Assembly (NCBI GenBank): GCA_026261815.1 | Contig: JAMPIT010000230.1 | Coordinates: 8,927,001-8,991,000 of the forward strand | DNA: 64,000 nucleotides | Source: Monarcha castaneiventris obscurior | Lineage: Eukaryota; Chordata; Aves; Passeriformes; Monarchidae | Direction: 5' to 3' | Shown here: positions 61,879 through 64,000 of the stretch, piece after piece | Position numbering within the stretch: position 1 is the stretch's first letter | Layout of the letters: each line of letters starts with the position of its first letter | Notes under the pieces: model-generated | What the model was told of the DNA's origin: nothing | Seen by the model: the letters and a program-made list of their open reading frames with translations, nothing else | The model's database searches: none | Position numbers and translations under genes: made by a program

Positions 61879-63599
61879 AAGTTTGACTGGTATTCACCCG
61901 AGACACCAGGTAAAAGTAAATGTTTACTCTTAACTCTCTCCTGAGATGAACAAGACTGACAACATGGGGCACTAGAAAAATTTAACTTGTCAGTGGCCTC
62001 AAACTGAAATGATTTAACAGGCTCAGAAGGAGCTTGTTTTTGTCATAAAAAAGGCCTGAAATGAAAAGTAGATATTTCCAGAATGTCCTGTCAGAAAGCA
62101 AAAAGATTTTCTCTGTGTGTGAGCCAGAGGCTGGCCCACTCTCATGGCCTCTTTCTTTTTTGTTCGGTGCTGATTCTTCCATGCTGTTTGTATTGGAGGG
62201 GGAGAGATGCAGGAGGAGGGAGAAGAGAAGATCAATATGTTCTTATGTAAACTCAGCCAGACAGCAGCATAATACAGCAACTAGCCAAAAATACCAGTGT
62301 AGATTCCAGGCTTATGTTCAAAGAGTAATATGACATTTTTCTGGGTTGAAATTCAGGTGTGACTGAAACAGATGTTTTTTACCTTTTATTTAAGACTATA
62401 TATGTAAAGCTGTTCCGTTCCTAATTTTATTTTTGCTACCTGAATCTACTGATTCTAATGGGAATTAAGAGCTAGAATACTTGTTTTTAATTCTTATTAC
62501 ACAGAGAATTTTCTATTAAAAAAATATTCCATCACTGTAGATTTCTCTGGAAGAAGTTCGTCTGCTGGTTGCAAGAGATACACCCCAGTGTGTTCCAGTT
62601 TGTTTACCAAAGGATCAGGGCTTTTGTCAGAGCACATGATGATCTATTGTTGTTTGCTAAACTGACCAATTCAGACAAGAAGCTCAGACTTTATTCACTG
62701 ATATCCCAGGGAACTCTAACTTGAGGCATCTATGATCTAAACATACCTAATTAAGCAAGCCACCATCAGTTCCTCTGAAAACAGTAGAGCAGAGTGGATA
62801 TTTACAGGGATTTTGAATTGTGATGAGTCAGCCTTAGGTTCCACCGACTGTCTCTGTTGGCTGTAAAGGCATCCTGGAGTGAGCAGTTCAGCTGATTAGA
62901 TGTCTCAGTGGAGGCCTCTGCATTTAGAGAAGATGAATCCAAGCCTAAGTTTTTAAAAATTCTCAATTGATTTTAGCTACCATTGCTGGAGGTTTGCTTA
63001 AGTGATTAAAATTAGTCTTGAACTTGCATTTATCCCAACTTAATGCTCTTCACATCAGAGTATTGTGATCAATTTATAAATGTTTGAGGTTTGCAGCACA
63101 ACATTGAAAGGCACTGATTTCACTGTTTTGTGTGAAGGGCATCTTTTTCTCATGGCCCAAGTGTCCATGGGATGGGAACGTTTTCTCAGGCAGCTGTTTT
63201 AGAAAGGTGAGCTCACTTTTCCAAGATTGGCAAGCAGAAATCCAGGAGAATTTTTAATTCTTGAGGTTCTTTGCTACATTCTTTGCTTTAGGGAAGACTG
63301 CTTTATCTGCTAATTGGATACATGATATAGATATTTTACATTAAAGCCTGTGGTAGAAGCGATGTCTAAGAGTATTTGGGAATACTGCAGGCCAATATGA
63401 GGAGTATTTATGGATGTTTACCACAAGGTTATTGGAAAGGCTGCAAAGTCAAAAACAACATTATCACACTACCGAAATAACAATAAATTAAGGTAGATAT
63501 TTTTTGTTTTCTGCCTAAAGAAAAGGAAAGTATCCAGCCATTGACCACTGCCAGAGACCCAACACCTGAGCATTGATTGCATTTCCAGAAGTCCATGGC
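61879..63599. other. non-coding stretch
   Basis: A purine-rich patch (GGAGGGGGAGAG...GGAGGAGGGAG) lies at about 62,194-62,228. No gene or recognised repeat. Confidence 0.55.
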
Positions 63600-63990
63600 A
63601 AAGCCAATGGTTTCTCTACGACCAGGATTTCAACCAGTGTTTTTCTATATTCTCTCATACCTGACGATGCATTTTAATTTGTTGAGCTGATAATGGTAAT
63701 CAATGGCTATTGAAAGAATGCCAAACACATTTGAAATGCATATTACTAGGAATCAAGTAATTGCAATTTCTAGTCAAATACATTCATTTGGGAATTTGCT
63801 TGTTCATCCCCAGCCAATGAAGATTAGCCACAAAGAGAAAGAGAACCTGCTTGCAACGACTTTGAAAAAAGATAATGACTGAAAACATTTTGAAGTTCCA
63901 CAGCTGTTTTACCATTTCAATTACATTCAGATTAGGAATAATATTATTATTAATAATAAAAAAAATCACAATCATTATCAAAGTTTAAAC
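63600..63990. promoter_or_regulatory. candidate conserved AT-rich non-coding element
   Basis: Unique AT-rich sequence with repeated homeodomain-like cores (GATAATGGTAATCAATGG at about 63,690, AAGTAATTGCAATTTC at about 63,757) and an AAT-rich microsatellite-like end (63,938-63,960). It has no repeat match and no coding potential. The enhancer call is based only on texture. Confidence 0.2.
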
Positions 63991-64000
63991 AAGTTTTAAA

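Overview
This window looks like about 64 kb of vertebrate, most probably avian, intergenic or deep intronic DNA. It is AT-rich and CpG-poor, with stop codons dense in all six frames. The longest open frame is 175 codons and resembles no protein I recognise. I found no supported protein-coding gene, rRNA, tRNA or CRISPR array. The bird assignment rests on the interspersed repeats. There are about a dozen fragments of the CR1 LINE, several ending in the typical TTCCAAC...ATTCTATGATTCTATG tail, plus a few very old MIR/CORE-SINE-like pieces. I see no L1, Alu or B1 elements, and repeat density is low. A crocodilian or turtle would be the next guess. The species cannot be told from the sequence.

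Layout. Bases 1-11,600 are almost repeat-free, with one non-coding stretch (about 1,500-1,700) that looks conserved in texture. At 11,597-11,835 lies a long (CCCTT)n array, (AAGGG)n on the other strand. Bases 14,260-15,575 hold two MIR-like SINEs and old palindromic dispersed repeats. Bases 17,740-20,340 hold two CTCF-like motifs and, at 19,500-19,830, a homeodomain-site-rich block headed by a near-perfect RFX X-box. Bases 24,500-31,700 are the repeat-rich core: CR1 copies on the + strand, a G-quadruplex-type hexamer repeat inside one of them, and an inverted CR1 pair at 30.8-31.7 kb that keeps a recognisable reverse-transcriptase fragment.

Bases 33.7-39.1 kb contain a T6-7C array, more MIR pieces and two strong hairpins at 36,998 and 38,001. 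An old minus-strand CR1 lies at 47.36-47.95 kb. Bases 54.4-55.8 kb hold two minus-strand CR1 tails flanking a small CpG-rich patch, then the best MIR copy. At 60.1-60.36 kb there is an orphan exon-like block with branch point, acceptor, open frame and donor. The rest is unremarkable AT-rich sequence.

No operon, toxin, defence cassette or intact mobile element is present, and I find no evidence of a new multi-gene biological system. The observations most worth checking are the 22-base-arm hairpin at 38,001-38,055, the candidate enhancer with X-box at 19.5-19.8 kb, the CTCF-like site at 20,321, the (AAGGG)n array, and the exon-like block at 60,143-60,360. Repeat family names are from memory of the consensus sequences and were not checked by alignment.
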